A stretch of DNA of 64,000 nucleotides from Novipirellula herctigrandis (GCA_007859835.1 SJPJ01000001.1:2259771-2323770); one strand, 5' to 3'; counted from the stretch's first letter, positions 24,967-34,135 are shown. Program-made: numbers and translations. Notes: generated from the letters alone by a model not told the origin.

Positions 24967-25488
24967 ATGACGTATCCACGAACCTTTTCCCACATCGGCA
25001 TTTCCGTCACTGACCTGGATCAGGCCGTCGACTTCTATACGAAAACGTTGGGATGGTACGTCATCATGCCGCCCACCGAAATCGTATCGGATGACTCGGC
25101 GATTGGAGTAATGTGCGATGATGTCTTCGGACAAGGTTGGGAGCGATTCCGTATTGCTCACCTAGCAACCGGCGACCGAGTCGGCGTCGAGTTGTTCGAG
25201 TTTAAAAATGCCGAAAAGCCAGAAAACAACTTTGAATACTGGAAGACTGGCGTATTTCACTTCTGCGTACAGGATCCAGACGTAGAGGGCCTCGCAAAAA
25301 GAATCGTCGCGAACGGGGGCAAGCAACGGATGCCAGTTCGTGAGTACTATCCCGGCGAAAAACCTTACCGAATGGTTTACTGTGAGGACCCTTTTGGAAA
25401 TCTTATCGAGATCTATTCACACAGCTATGAACTGACGTATTCAGCCGGTGCCTACCAATCCGATTCCGATTGTGGGGGATGCGGTTAG
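24967..25488 (+). CDS. VOC-family (glyoxalase/dioxygenase-fold) protein
   Basis: The 173-residue protein has paired beta-alpha-beta modules: TFSHIGISVTDLDQAVDFYT at the N-terminus and GVFHFCVQDPDVEGLAKRIV, with RMVYCEDPFGNLIEIYSH near the end. His in HIGI and Glu in LIEIYS are the usual metal ligands. It ends in a Cys/Gly-rich tail (DCGGCG). The enzyme type (lyase, isomerase, dioxygenase) cannot be told. I chose the ATG at 24967, after GGAAGAG; an ATG at 24925 would add 14 polar residues. Last gene of the DoxX-MarR-hydrolase operon. Its stop overlaps the stop of a convergent remnant. Confidence 0.85.
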   Translation: MTYPRTFSHIGISVTDLDQAVDFYTKTLGWYVIMPPTEIVSDDSAIGVMCDDVFGQGWERFRIAHLATGDRVGVELFEFKNAEKPENNFEYWKTGVFHFCVQDPDVEGLAKRIVANGGKQRMPVREYYPGEKPYRMVYCEDPFGNLIEIYSHSYELTYSAGAYQSDSDCGGCG

Positions 25489-25640
25489 GTGAACTTGCGA
25501 ATGACTTTCGCCGGATTCCCCGCGAGGACGACTTCGGCTGGCACTTCCTTGGTCACCACGCTACGGTCACCACGCTACGGTCACCACGCTACGGTCACCA
25601 CGCTGCGACCGCCGGTCGTTACGCCGGGGCAAATGATCGA
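25484..25640 (-). pseudogene. C-terminal remnant of a hexapeptide-repeat acyltransferase, broken by a 14-bp repeat
   Basis: The end reads SVVTKEVPAEVVLAGNPAKV and IRKFT, the classic end of left-handed beta-helix O-acetyltransferases. Upstream the frame CPGVTTGGRSVVT continues only if one copy of a 14-bp unit is present. Four copies stand at 25551-25606. The three extra copies (42 bp) keep the frame but add TGA and TAG codons. The rest of the gene is not recognisable. Confidence 0.65.
25551..25606. repeat. 14-bp tandem repeat, four copies
   Basis: Unit GGTCACCACGCTAC at 25551, 25565 and 25579, and a copy with one change (GGTCACCACGCTGC) at 25593. It lies inside the remnant of an acyltransferase gene and introduces its stop codons. 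Confidence 0.92.
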
Positions 25641-25877
25641 TTTGCCCGTGCACTCAAATAACTCAGCCGAGCATCCGACTCAACAAAAGGTAGGGTTTCA
25701 GACTTTTGTCGCTCATGCATCTCCGCCTCACTGAAATGCATGTCGACATCGGCAATGGTTCCGCAACCCTTCTCACCGACGCGAATGCAACTCCGAACCC
25801 ACACAAGCTCACCGGCGCCGCTTTCGACTCCAGTCACCAGCCATGATAGTCTCCGATTTGGCCATTCCGAGACGGCA

Positions 25878-26285
25878 ATGAAATCCATTCTGCAACCGAG
25901 GCAGTTGATGCGGATCATTCGTGCCAGTGGGGTCAATCGACAGCAACAAGAAATCATTAAGTAGCTTTGCACCGAGAATGCCGTTCAAAAAGAGAAGTGC
26001 GGCAAGAAGCGAATCTTGCTAACGGATGAGCAGCGTCGTCGCTTGCCCGATCGTCGCTTGCCCGGTCGTCGCTCGCCCATCAATGGCATGCTCCTCGGCC
26101 GCAAACAACTTGCACAAGTTGGCACTCTGTTTATGCCGGACACAAGCTTGCGTTGGCACCGGCAACTTGTTGCCAACAATTGGGACGACTTCGCCGGAAA
26201 AGCGAAGAAACCTGGTCGGCCAAGGCCCCACCAAGTGCTCGTTGATTTGACAGTGAAGTTCGCGAAAGAGAAGCCCGACCTGGGG
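25878..26285 (+). pseudogene. N-terminal remnant of an integrase-type IS transposase
   Basis: The frame reads RIIRASGVNRQQQEIIK, a TAG, then ENAVQKEKCGKKRILLTDEQ, RRRL, and after a repeat-expanded stretch FMPDTSLRWHRQLVA and KKPGRPRPHQVLVDL to KFAKEKPDLGG. This is the N-terminal helix-turn-helix half of a well-known transposase type with an integrase core. The catalytic DDE domain is gone. A 15-bp unit (CGTCGCTTGCCCGAT) is repeated 2.9 times at 26037-26080. No inverted repeats are seen. Confidence 0.7.
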
Positions 26286-26329
26286 GGTACTAGCAGACGG
26301 CGGTTTCGGTTTCCACGCCTTTTTCTTCT

Positions 26330-27502
26330 TCAGAGGGTAGACCAGTCTATTTTGGCCGTCCTGTTTTCCAGGTCCACAAACACCGTGGCGTGTTCGAATT
26401 CACGCTGGAATGTCCAGCCTCTCTGAACAGCATCGCCCTTCGGCGGTCCCAGCGGCTTGTCAAATTCCGGATACCAGTCGAGCGAACCCTCTTCAGGATT
26501 CCATCCCCAGGTATAGCAGAAATAGCAGTTTGGTTCGGCTCCCACCAGGAAGCAGGCCAGCGGAAAAGTGATGTCCTTTTGCGCCATACGGAGGACTTCG
26601 TCATGCGGAGTCTGCTTCATCTTCCCGTCCCTCCACGCGCTCAGAAAACGCGGCCAGCCTTTGAAGACGATGATCTTTTCGTCTTTTGCGGCTTCTTGCA
26701 TCGTCTTCATCGTGTTGGCCATGTATTCCTTGCTTTGCACGCGGAGCCGGTCAAAATCATCTACCATGGCACCATCGGTCACCGGCAAATATTCCTTGCC
26801 CAACTGCGTGCGACTTCCTTCATAACCATGCAGCGGATTGAAGATAATGAGCTTGCCAGGGCCCATTTTCTTTCTTGCATTGTTCAGCATGGCAAACATG
26901 GCCTTGTCCATCGTGGCAGCCTTCTCATTGCCTAGGTCACGACTCCACGGGCCTCCGGGAGTGCCTGCGGTAGCCCCATCAACAAAGATACCGTCGCAGG
27001 AATATTTATGTACGGCATTGGCGGCTGCATCAGACCACCAATCCTGAACCTCCTTGCGAGTCACGTCGAAATGCTTCGTGACTTGTTTCTTTCCACCCTT
27101 TCTGTTTCGAGTGTGGATGATGTATTCACCCGGATAGGCTGCATTGGATATCTTCGATTGAGCCTTCGGCTTATCGCTGGCCCAGTAGAACAGCACTTTC
27201 GCTTTCGGGTTGCGATTCTTGATGGCCCGGGCGGCTTCCGCAGTGTATGTCTCAGCGCTGCCTGTACTGTCTCTGGGGAGCTGGCCCGCAGTGAGCGTAA
27301 TGAAATTGAAGTGCTTGGCCACGAAATCATATTGTTCCGGTTCGAGCCCGTCGCCGATACCAAAGTGCACAGACACCGGCACCCGGTCCCAACTGAACTC
27401 CGGAAACACGTTACTCGCGGGTTCCTGCCGTTGCTGACCAATGGCATGACTGGCGAAAATCGCTGTGAACAGAATCAAACCCAACCGTTGTCTGACTTTC
27501 AT
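26330..27502 (-). CDS. Secreted putative glycoside hydrolase (TIM barrel)
   Basis: The 390-residue protein has a signal peptide (MKVRQRLGLILFTAIFASHA) and a barrel with VSVHFGIGDGLEPEQYDFV, NPKAKVLFYWASDK, CDGIFVDGATAGTPGG (about 165-180) and DGAMVDDFDRL (about 240). The strand ends with Asp in FVDG and VDDF are where hypothetical glycosidases of the GHL type carry catalytic acids. Substrate unknown. It resembles in style the SHD1-barrel protein at 45685-46914, though not closely. It stands alone between a transposase remnant and a gene remnant, but just outside the polysaccharide block. Confidence 0.65.
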   Translation of the reverse strand: MKVRQRLGLILFTAIFASHAIGQQRQEPASNVFPEFSWDRVPVSVHFGIGDGLEPEQYDFVAKHFNFITLTAGQLPRDSTGSAETYTAEAARAIKNRNPKAKVLFYWASDKPKAQSKISNAAYPGEYIIHTRNRKGGKKQVTKHFDVTRKEVQDWWSDAAANAVHKYSCDGIFVDGATAGTPGGPWSRDLGNEKAATMDKAMFAMLNNARKKMGPGKLIIFNPLHGYEGSRTQLGKEYLPVTDGAMVDDFDRLRVQSKEYMANTMKTMQEAAKDEKIIVFKGWPRFLSAWRDGKMKQTPHDEVLRMAQKDITFPLACFLVGAEPNCYFCYTWGWNPEEGSLDWYPEFDKPLGPPKGDAVQRGWTFQREFEHATVFVDLENRTAKIDWSTL

Positions 27503-27797
27503 GACATATTCCCTTTATCTTCCCTTTAGCGATCACCATTTGCTGTAGTGCTGCCCAGCTTACTTGTTCTTGGACTGATCATCCTATTACCAGTAGACTG
27601 CAGACCGATCAAGACACACGTCTTGGTTGTGGATTTGGTCGAGGTATTTTGCGTAAACTCAGGCGACGTTAGCTTCGTACCAGTTTAGTCCCCATGGACG
27701 CGGGATGATGTGAAATTGGCCTTGGTCGAAATGGAAGCGTGCGGATAGATTGGCCGACCCAACAGGCTGTCGACGCGATTGATCAACGAAGCAAGCT
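27503..27797. other. Intergenic stretch, no recognised feature
   Basis: About 295 bases upstream of the glycosidase gene. Promoter by position. No gene is recognised. Confidence 0.35.
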
Positions 27798-28080
27798 TCA
27801 AAGCTTCGCCGCTGCCTTCACAATCCGCTTGACGATTTTCGCATCAAGATCATCAAAGCTCTCGCACGTCCGTTGCCGACGGAACTTGCCGCCGCCGTTT
27901 GAGTAACCCATCGGGGTCGTCGAGAAAAGCACCTTGGGCGAACGAAAAATCCACGTGTACCTTGTACGGATACACACCGCATAACTGGCCTTATAACTGG
28001 CCTTCCTTCTCATCTGGCTTCAGCGTGTAGAGCGTCCCGCCGCACCTCGTGACCTTGGCCGATTTCGGTATGGGCAACGA
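27798..28080 (-). pseudogene. DUF1801-type protein remnant, broken by a 12-bp duplication
   Basis: The minus strand reads KSAKVTRCGGTLYTLKPDEK, EGQL, a TAA, GQLCGVYPYKVHVDFSFAQG and AFLDDPDGLLKRRRQVPS; a frameshift then leads to SFDDLDAKIVKRIVKAAAKL. This matches the second half of small DUF1801 proteins. The TAA was created by a 12-bp tandem duplication at 27981-28004 (unit ATAACTGGCCTT). A run of the 6-bp unit CACGAG lies at the 5' border (28087-28110). Confidence 0.6.
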
Positions 28081-28233
28081 TCCAAACACGAGCACGAGCA
28101 CGAGCACGACGGAAAATGAATTTTTGCATGGAAATCCCATTCCAGGTCATAGAACGCATAACGCGTCCACTGTGCAGGTGCGTTATGTAGGAGAGAACTG
28201 GGAAGGGTTAACCAGATTCTTGGTTGGCGAGCC

Positions 28234-28761
28234 TTACCGCCGGTGGGAAACCCGAGCCGCTGAGATGGCTTCGAACAGCTCGGATCGGTGCTCTTCTGAG
28301 CGGACTACGATTGTCAATGAAATCTCATCGAACTTAGGTTCATTGGCAAGCGGCGCCACTGCGGTTCCAAAATCAGCGATTGACATTGGGCCGTATCCGG
28401 TGGCCAACGTCGGCGTAGAGATTGTTTTCGCTCCAGCATTAATGGCAAGGTCTAAACCGGCAACGATGGTCTCGCGGACAAGTTCAACGGACGAATCGTA
28501 GAACGGGTCGATCGCTACCGCATGCAGAATGCATTCGAACGGCAGGTTTCCGGCTTCGCTTTGGACGACGGTTCCAACCGGCACGGCAGAGATGCCTTGG
28601 CAATGAAGGTATGTGTGCAGTTCCTCTTGAATCGTCGGCCCAACCGCCGAGAGGATCGCTCCATTGACGCCACCGGAAAGATTCAGCCAAGGGTTCGCGG
28701 TAGAGATCAACACGTTAGCGGCAACTTCTAGTACGTCGCCAACTTGAATGTTGATCAGCAT
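28234..28761 (-). CDS. Macro-domain protein (ADP-ribose binding)
   Basis: The 175-residue protein is a single macro domain: INIQVGDVLEVAANVLISTA, NPWLNLSGGVNGAI (ligand loop, about 23-36), then AVPVGTVVQSEAGNLP, ILHAVAIDP and ISTPTLATGYGPMS. Macro domains bind ADP-ribose, and some remove it from proteins or cleave O-acetyl-ADP-ribose. The catalytic type cannot be fixed. Cytoplasmic. A second, broken macro-like sequence stands directly upstream. Confidence 0.85.
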   Translation of the reverse strand: MLINIQVGDVLEVAANVLISTANPWLNLSGGVNGAILSAVGPTIQEELHTYLHCQGISAVPVGTVVQSEAGNLPFECILHAVAIDPFYDSSVELVRETIVAGLDLAINAGAKTISTPTLATGYGPMSIADFGTAVAPLANEPKFDEISLTIVVRSEEHRSELFEAISAARVSHRR

Positions 28762-28834
28762 TTGAATGAATCCTGTTAATTCAGTGTTTCCTCAATTGAA
28801 CGATGACGATTCGCCCTCCAAAGCTAACGTTCGC

Positions 28835-28930
28835 TAGCTCGCCTTGATCATATCAAAAACGGCGCCGGTCGACCCGCCGCCGGTGCCGGCACCAATCAAT
28901 GGCAACGCGATCGTATTGTAAGCACCAAGC
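28835..28930 (-). pseudogene. C-terminal fragment of a second macro-like domain
   Basis: About 30 codons read YNTIALPLIGAGTGGGSTGA followed by VFDMIKAS and a TAG. This is the end of a macro domain (GAGTGG loop). Nothing before it is recognisable. It differs from the intact gene downstream, so it is not a simple duplicate. Confidence 0.5.
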
Positions 28931-29006
28931 CTCTGCAGCCAACGAGCGACCGGACTGACTGAAAATCGTTCGGTAGGGTTAGGTTTGCTGTCGCAGCGAT
29001 TGCAAA

Positions 29007-29504
29007 TCAAACAATCGTCGGCATGCCCGCGAATACATCGTCGTCGATTCGAGTGTCTGCCTGTGCGATGGCCAAGCTGGCGACTTGCGATTCAATCCAA
29101 TCCTGCAAGTCATCGTGGACAATCATCTTTACGTCACTCACCTCGCGCAACGTGTACTGCAATGTCTTTCCTATCAGGTACCATCGCTTCGGCTCGATGT
29201 GGCTGTCGCCGTAGGGGATCAGTATCGGTGGGTGAAAGAGAGAAAAGGGAGGCATCAACTTTAGCAAAATACCCTCTCTCGTCACGCCGACCGTCACGAT
29301 TCCCTTGTAAGAGTTCCACCCGACATCGCCAGCAACCAAAATCACCGTCTGCATGGTCCGCTTGGCAACGCAATCGGTTCCCTCAACAACGCGATACGCT
29401 CGGGCCAGGCGGGTCCACCGCCGGGCGTTGAGTTTCCACATCACGCACATCAAACCGACAGGCAGACTGTAGCTCACCAAATAAATGAGAAAGGTGCCGA
29501 TCAT
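29007..29504 (-). CDS. Membrane-anchored protein of unknown function
   Basis: The 165-residue protein has one N-terminal transmembrane segment (MIGTFLIYLVSYSLPVGLMC) and a soluble beta-rich part with VTVGVTREGILLKLMPPFSL and HPPILIPYGDSHIE, ending in an acidic tail. Short proteins of this make-up, with a pleckstrin-like look, are common in planctomycetes. I do not know its role. There is no operon partner. Confidence 0.55.
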   Translation of the reverse strand: MIGTFLIYLVSYSLPVGLMCVMWKLNARRWTRLARAYRVVEGTDCVAKRTMQTVILVAGDVGWNSYKGIVTVGVTREGILLKLMPPFSLFHPPILIPYGDSHIEPKRWYLIGKTLQYTLREVSDVKMIVHDDLQDWIESQVASLAIAQADTRIDDDVFAGMPTIV

Positions 29505-29939
29505 ATTTTTTCCTCCGGCGTATTGCCCTGTTCATACCGCCCGAATTTGTCGGCTACGGGGTGTATGTTCCGCTCGACAGATTAATTTGATTGATTTGGG
29601 AAAACGCGCAGGTCCTCGTTAGCGACACCCATCCTGGCCAGCGAGAATCGACACTGGACAGCTTCGCTGGCGCTATTCATGCTTGCTAGCCCGACCAGAA
29701 CGCCGGTGATGACAAGTGCATACTTCATCCGCAAATTCGTTACAACGAGAAGGTTCTGCGCAATTCAACCGTTCACGGGCAACCGATCACGGGCAACCGA
29801 TCACGGGCAACCGATCAAATCGCGATCATCCAACGCTCGGAACCATTCACGAGCCGATGCCGCTTAGAAATCTAGCTTGCCGTTAGCCGACATGACCGAG
29901 TTTTCCGCCTCTCGATTTCCACGACACCGGTGCTGTTGA
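29505..29939. other. Intergenic stretch with a 14-bp tandem repeat
   Basis: No gene is recognised. A 14-bp unit CACGGGCAACCGAT occurs three times in tandem at 29774-29815. Confidence 0.6.
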
Positions 29940-30584
29940 ATGCAATGTGCCCTCGCCGACCCTCTCCCGCGTGAGACGACAACCAATGGAGGTCTAGTGA
30001 ATCCAGGAAATTGGTTTTCTACAGAAGCTCTCCGCGAGGGACGACGCCAGGAAGGTTGCCCACTTTCTTCCGATAGCACTTCGGGACTTCCTAACCTGGA
30101 GGAACTCTTCGAGCAACTGCTCGCATGGACATCCAAACGTTGCGAAGAAGTCAGCAGCGAAGCATGGTTGTTTCATGGACGAATTGTAGAGATGGTTGAC
30201 GGTCACGATGTCAGGTACAGAGGAGAACCAAGATTCATACCCACAGTTGAAGAGCCAGAAGAAGGGATCCACTGCCACCTGATTGGAATTAACTTGATGC
30301 GGTGCGAGATCCTTGTATCTGCGTTGAGGTTTAGCCTCAGTCCCTCGCGTCCGAGCTTCACTGGTGCAATGCAGGCGATGAAAGAGTTTGCATCATCGTT
30401 GCGACTCGGTTCCGTCCGAGGCAACGAGCAGTGGGGCAACCTGCTCGAAGTGATTTCCGAACGAGGTGTTGGCAACCGCCCAGACAGACAAGAAAAAAGG
30501 GAGCTGAAACGCAGGCAGAAGAGCTACAGGCTCATGACGTGTCCCCGCAAACTAAACCGAAACCGTTATACTACAGCAGCTTAG
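29940..30584 (+). pseudogene. Internally deleted IS4-type transposase
   Basis: The frame keeps pieces of an IS4-family transposase in order: an N-terminal helical part (LEELFEQLLAWTSKRCEEV), WLFHGRIVEMVDGHDV (first catalytic Asp region), then directly the C-terminal end NEQWGNLLEVISERGVGNRP and KRELKRRQKSYRLMT. Intact proteins have about 440 residues; here 214 remain and the central DDE core is missing. The frame is still open, so deletions kept the phase or frameshifts cancel out. No inverted repeats were found by eye. Confidence 0.65.
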
Positions 30585-30736
30585 GACGATGCCTGTGCCA
30601 TTCAGAGCAGACACCTGTTCTTGCTGATCGCATCCACGGCATTTCGGATCATCACCGGAATACTCATCCAGTTGACAGCGTCTTTGCGGTAGAACCGACG
30701 CTCTGAAACACCAATTGCCCACATCCAAGTCTCGGT

Positions 30737-32836
30737 TTACCGCTCCTTCCCCACAAATTCTCCACGCGAGACTTTGCCGTCGCCGTTGGTGTCAAAACGA
30801 TTGAAGCGTTCCTCCAAGTCAGGTTTCCCAGCCAGTCCGCTCTGATACTCTTCCAGCGACAGGTGCTCGTCCTTATTCGTGTCCCAGCGATCAAAAGGAA
30901 TATTGCGATCACCCTTTCCTTTTGATCTGGTCCTCGTGGCCTTGATCGGCGCGGCAGCCGATTCTTGCTGAGTACTCAAAGCAGTGCCGGCGAACGATTT
31001 GCCGTTTCCCGCAACTTCCGGGTAACTCCGTAGAAACTGATTCTCGTCGATCAGGTTCAGGTAATAGTGGGTTGTCCCGGCGGGTAATTCAGCAGTGACG
31101 GTGTTGTTATCCGCTAGAGTCGCTGGCGTGCGAAACCATTCTTCGTACTGCTCGCCACCGTTGAGTGTGTAAATCAAATCCGCGCTGGTGACCCGGGCAC
31201 CCTTTTCTTTGTAGGTAGCGCTAACTTTTTGCCCTTTCCTTTGATGCGACTCAACCGTGCAAACCTTGTCCTGGTTGGGCAAGGGTATCGCACAAGCTGG
31301 GTTGTAATACGGATAGCTTGCGTGCATCTCGGTCAGCGCGGCCGTCAGTTTGGTGTTCATGCTTTGGGCCAACTCCGGCATCGACTCGGACAGATTCCTC
31401 GCTTCCTCGATATCAACACGTCGTGCGTTGTTGTTGGATGAATCATAAAGCTGAAACAGCTCCAAAGGTACTGTTTCGTCGTTGCCGACGTGGTCGAAAT
31501 TGCGGACCAACTTGTAATCGCCGACGCGAATCGTACTTTCCATCGCCGATCCGTGCGGGAAGTGCCAAACCATCGTGTCGCGAGTCGTCCCGTCAGCGTG
31601 CTTGACCAGCCCGGCATCCGTGGGGTTGTTGTGCAGGAGCGGCAGCAGGTCACACCCATCGAGATTCTTGTTTGATGGCTTGGGTGTTCCCGTCATCGCC
31701 AGGATCGTGGGATAGAAATCAAGCCCATTGGCCATCACGTCGGTCTGCACACCCGCGGCAATCCCGGGGCCTGCGATCAGCAACGGAACACGGGTCCCGC
31801 CTTCCATCGCCGAGATTTTCCCGCGAGCCAACGGTTCGTTATCGGTGTAGCGCTCCTTCGGGCTGCCTTCCATGCCGCCGTTGTCGGAGGTGAAGATCAC
31901 ATAAGTGTTTTCGCTCAGGCTGTGTCCGGGCCAGCGTGGATCTTCGGTCTCGTCGAGATAATCGAAAATGATCCCAACGTAGTAATCCAGTTCCTGGACC
32001 ATCGCACAATAAAACGGATTCAACTGGCCCGGCGTGTCCTTCGTCGGGGTGTTGGCCGGATCCGTCCCCAAACGCTTGACGTATTTGTCTAAGTGGGCCT
32101 CTGACCGCGTGTGAATCGGAGCGTGAACGAGCCAGGTCGCATAGTACAGAAAGAACGGTTTGTCTTTGTTCTCCTTCAAAAACGTCAGGGCATCTTCGTT
32201 CGTTTGGTGATACGGGTAGCCGTTTTCATCGAGCCTGTATGGATCATCCGCGGCCGTGGTGGCAAAACCGGTGAGTCGATTGTCCATCCCACTTCGCGAT
32301 CCACGACTGGACCGAGTGAAATCAAAACCCAAATCCTGCGGCTGCGGGAAGGCATTGTGGCTGATCGCAATGTGCCATTTTCCCGAATGTCCTGTCGTGT
32401 ATCCGTTTTGGCGAAGAGCTTTTGCCAAGGTCATTTCATCGGCAGGCATACGACCGCTATACCATGGATTCATCACCCGAGAATGCTTGCTGTTCGGCTT
32501 CGGTGGTGCACCGCCAACGACGTGTGTTTTCTGTGCCCGCGCTGGATGGTTGCCGCTCAGGATGGCACAGCGTGAAGGAGCACAGGTTGGGGCCGGTGAG
32601 TAACCTTGCCAAAACATCACACCCTGCTTGGCAAAGGCGTCGATGTTGGGCGTTTCCATCGGCGAAGGATCGTCAATGTCATAGCACTTGACGTCTTGCC
32701 AACCGAGGTCGTCGGTCAGCAACAACAAAACGTTCGGTTTCTCAGGGCGACCGTCGTCGTCGGCATACAACGTAGCGTCGTTGACCGAAAACAATGCTGC
32801 GGGCAGAAACAAAAATTGCAGTAGTCGAATTTTCAA
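30737..32836 (-). CDS. Secreted S1 sulfatase with C-terminal EF-hands
   Basis: The 699-residue protein has a signal peptide, the N-terminal metal site LLLTDDLGWQD (about 38-48), and the formylglycine motif CAPSR at 85-89 in TCAPSRCAILSG. FTSDNGGMEGSP supplies further metal ligands. A beta domain follows (about 540-640), then two EF-hand loops near the end (DTNKDEHLSLEE, about 651-662, and DTNGDGKVSRGE, about 682-693). It should remove sulfate esters from a polysaccharide outside the cytoplasm, with calcium as cofactor. It is the last gene of the 14-gene block and a paralogue of the gene at 53437-55317, which lacks the EF-hands. Confidence 0.93.
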   Translation of the reverse strand: MKIRLLQFLFLPAALFSVNDATLYADDDGRPEKPNVLLLLTDDLGWQDVKCYDIDDPSPMETPNIDAFAKQGVMFWQGYSPAPTCAPSRCAILSGNHPARAQKTHVVGGAPPKPNSKHSRVMNPWYSGRMPADEMTLAKALRQNGYTTGHSGKWHIAISHNAFPQPQDLGFDFTRSSRGSRSGMDNRLTGFATTAADDPYRLDENGYPYHQTNEDALTFLKENKDKPFFLYYATWLVHAPIHTRSEAHLDKYVKRLGTDPANTPTKDTPGQLNPFYCAMVQELDYYVGIIFDYLDETEDPRWPGHSLSENTYVIFTSDNGGMEGSPKERYTDNEPLARGKISAMEGGTRVPLLIAGPGIAAGVQTDVMANGLDFYPTILAMTGTPKPSNKNLDGCDLLPLLHNNPTDAGLVKHADGTTRDTMVWHFPHGSAMESTIRVGDYKLVRNFDHVGNDETVPLELFQLYDSSNNNARRVDIEEARNLSESMPELAQSMNTKLTAALTEMHASYPYYNPACAIPLPNQDKVCTVESHQRKGQKVSATYKEKGARVTSADLIYTLNGGEQYEEWFRTPATLADNNTVTAELPAGTTHYYLNLIDENQFLRSYPEVAGNGKSFAGTALSTQQESAAAPIKATRTRSKGKGDRNIPFDRWDTNKDEHLSLEEYQSGLAGKPDLEERFNRFDTNGDGKVSRGEFVGKER

Positions 32837-33061
32837 GGGAATGTATCCTGAGGTTGGGATTGGATGGCTTTTTTCGGTGAATTGATTTAACAGGAGGCAA
32901 CGGAGAGAACGGAGAAGGCTTTTCAGTATCAGTCATTTTGCATGCAAGGCACTGTGATGCACGGTCCCAATACCCATACCGAATAATTTCTCAAATTCGT
33001 CCATTTCCTCTGTTCTCTTCTGCTCATTTCCTGTGGGTCCATTGCCAAATTTTGCACTTCG

Positions 33062-34135
33062 TTATCGCATCTCATCAACGGTACATACGCCGTCGCCATT
33101 TTTATCATAGTGCTGATCGAACTGATCCTCAAAAACAGAAGCATATTCTTCCGGTGTCAGCTGGTTATCCTGATTCTTGTCCGCGACTTCAAACGAGGAA
33201 TGGGCATGCTCGTTAAGTGAGAGAACCCCGTCTTTGTTGTGGTCTTTCCGTCCGAAGCCGGCGGCGCGAGGGGCAACGTATTCCGCTTTGGTCACCTGCC
33301 CGTCGCCATTGGTATCCATCGACGCATGTTTTAATGCGGCGGAAGGCTTACCATTTTCAAGCGGATAATCGTTGAACATCATTGGCTTGAACTCGCCGTT
33401 GGCTTGCTCTCGGGCCATCCAGATTCCCGTATTTGAAATACTGGGAAATCCGTCTAGCGGATCTTTCGTCAGCATTCGGAGAACGGCTTTACCGCTGCTT
33501 CCATGCCCTGACAGCAGAATGGTTGTATCGGTCCCGCCAAAACGATCCTGAATCATGTCGAGCACTCGTTGAATCACGACACGGGCCGCGGCGTTCACCA
33601 GTTCATCATCTGCTGGCGTGTTCCCGTAGCGAGGCAGTTTGATATTATTCATGCCGTCCGACCGCAGGGAAAAATAGGGTGCCTCATTGGCGGGTAATTC
33701 CACAGCATCTCCCTCTCCGAAAATCGTGTCGGTGGGTGCTGGTTGTTCCGTGGATAGAATCAAGTCGCTGGCACGTTGCTCGAGAAGCTCCGGCCAGATC
33801 TCCCCTTTAACGTCCATCTCTTTCATGTAGGGCAAAATTGTATTCCGGCATCGCCACAACGGACTTACCGCAATAAAATCAAAGTCGTATTTCTTGAGCT
33901 TCCCCGACACGGCGGCCTGCTGAGCCAGTCCTTTCGGAGTAAACATATCGGGGTTCCCAACGTAAGCGGGCCATTGATCTTTGGGAACCTTCCGATGCTC
34001 CCAGTCCGCTTTGACGTTGTGCCCACCTTCTGCATGGCGGATGTAATAGATCTTCAACTCCGCGAAGGCAACGCTCGGTCCCAGCAAAACACTGGCTGCC
34101 AGAATAAGTAGCGATACGATTAATGGTTTTTTCAT
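33062..34135 (-). CDS. Secreted histidine phosphatase-like protein with EF-hands
   Basis: The 357-residue protein has a signal peptide (KKPLIVSLLILAASVLL) and a histidine phosphatase domain: YYIRHAEGG (R-H with A-E in place of the usual R-H-G), VSPLWRCRNT and LSGHGSSGKAVLR with the second catalytic His. Four EF-hand-like loops follow, such as DTNGDGQVTKAE, DHNKDGVLSLNE and DKNGDGVCTVDE. Phosphate or sulfate esters are possible substrates. I chose the ATG at 34135, preceded by AGAGG. It is the only non-carbohydrate enzyme in the sulfatase/glycosidase block, and its presence there is unexplained. Confidence 0.82.
   Translation of the reverse strand: MKKPLIVSLLILAASVLLGPSVAFAELKIYYIRHAEGGHNVKADWEHRKVPKDQWPAYVGNPDMFTPKGLAQQAAVSGKLKKYDFDFIAVSPLWRCRNTILPYMKEMDVKGEIWPELLEQRASDLILSTEQPAPTDTIFGEGDAVELPANEAPYFSLRSDGMNNIKLPRYGNTPADDELVNAAARVVIQRVLDMIQDRFGGTDTTILLSGHGSSGKAVLRMLTKDPLDGFPSISNTGIWMAREQANGEFKPMMFNDYPLENGKPSAALKHASMDTNGDGQVTKAEYVAPRAAGFGRKDHNKDGVLSLNEHAHSSFEVADKNQDNQLTPEEYASVFEDQFDQHYDKNGDGVCTVDEMR

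Noticed and set aside
14283-25770. Similar words (ACTCAGCCGAG, GACATCGGCAATG) near 14310-14370 and 25656-25765
   Set aside because: The matches are short and broken, with no common boundary. I could not support a repeat family from them.
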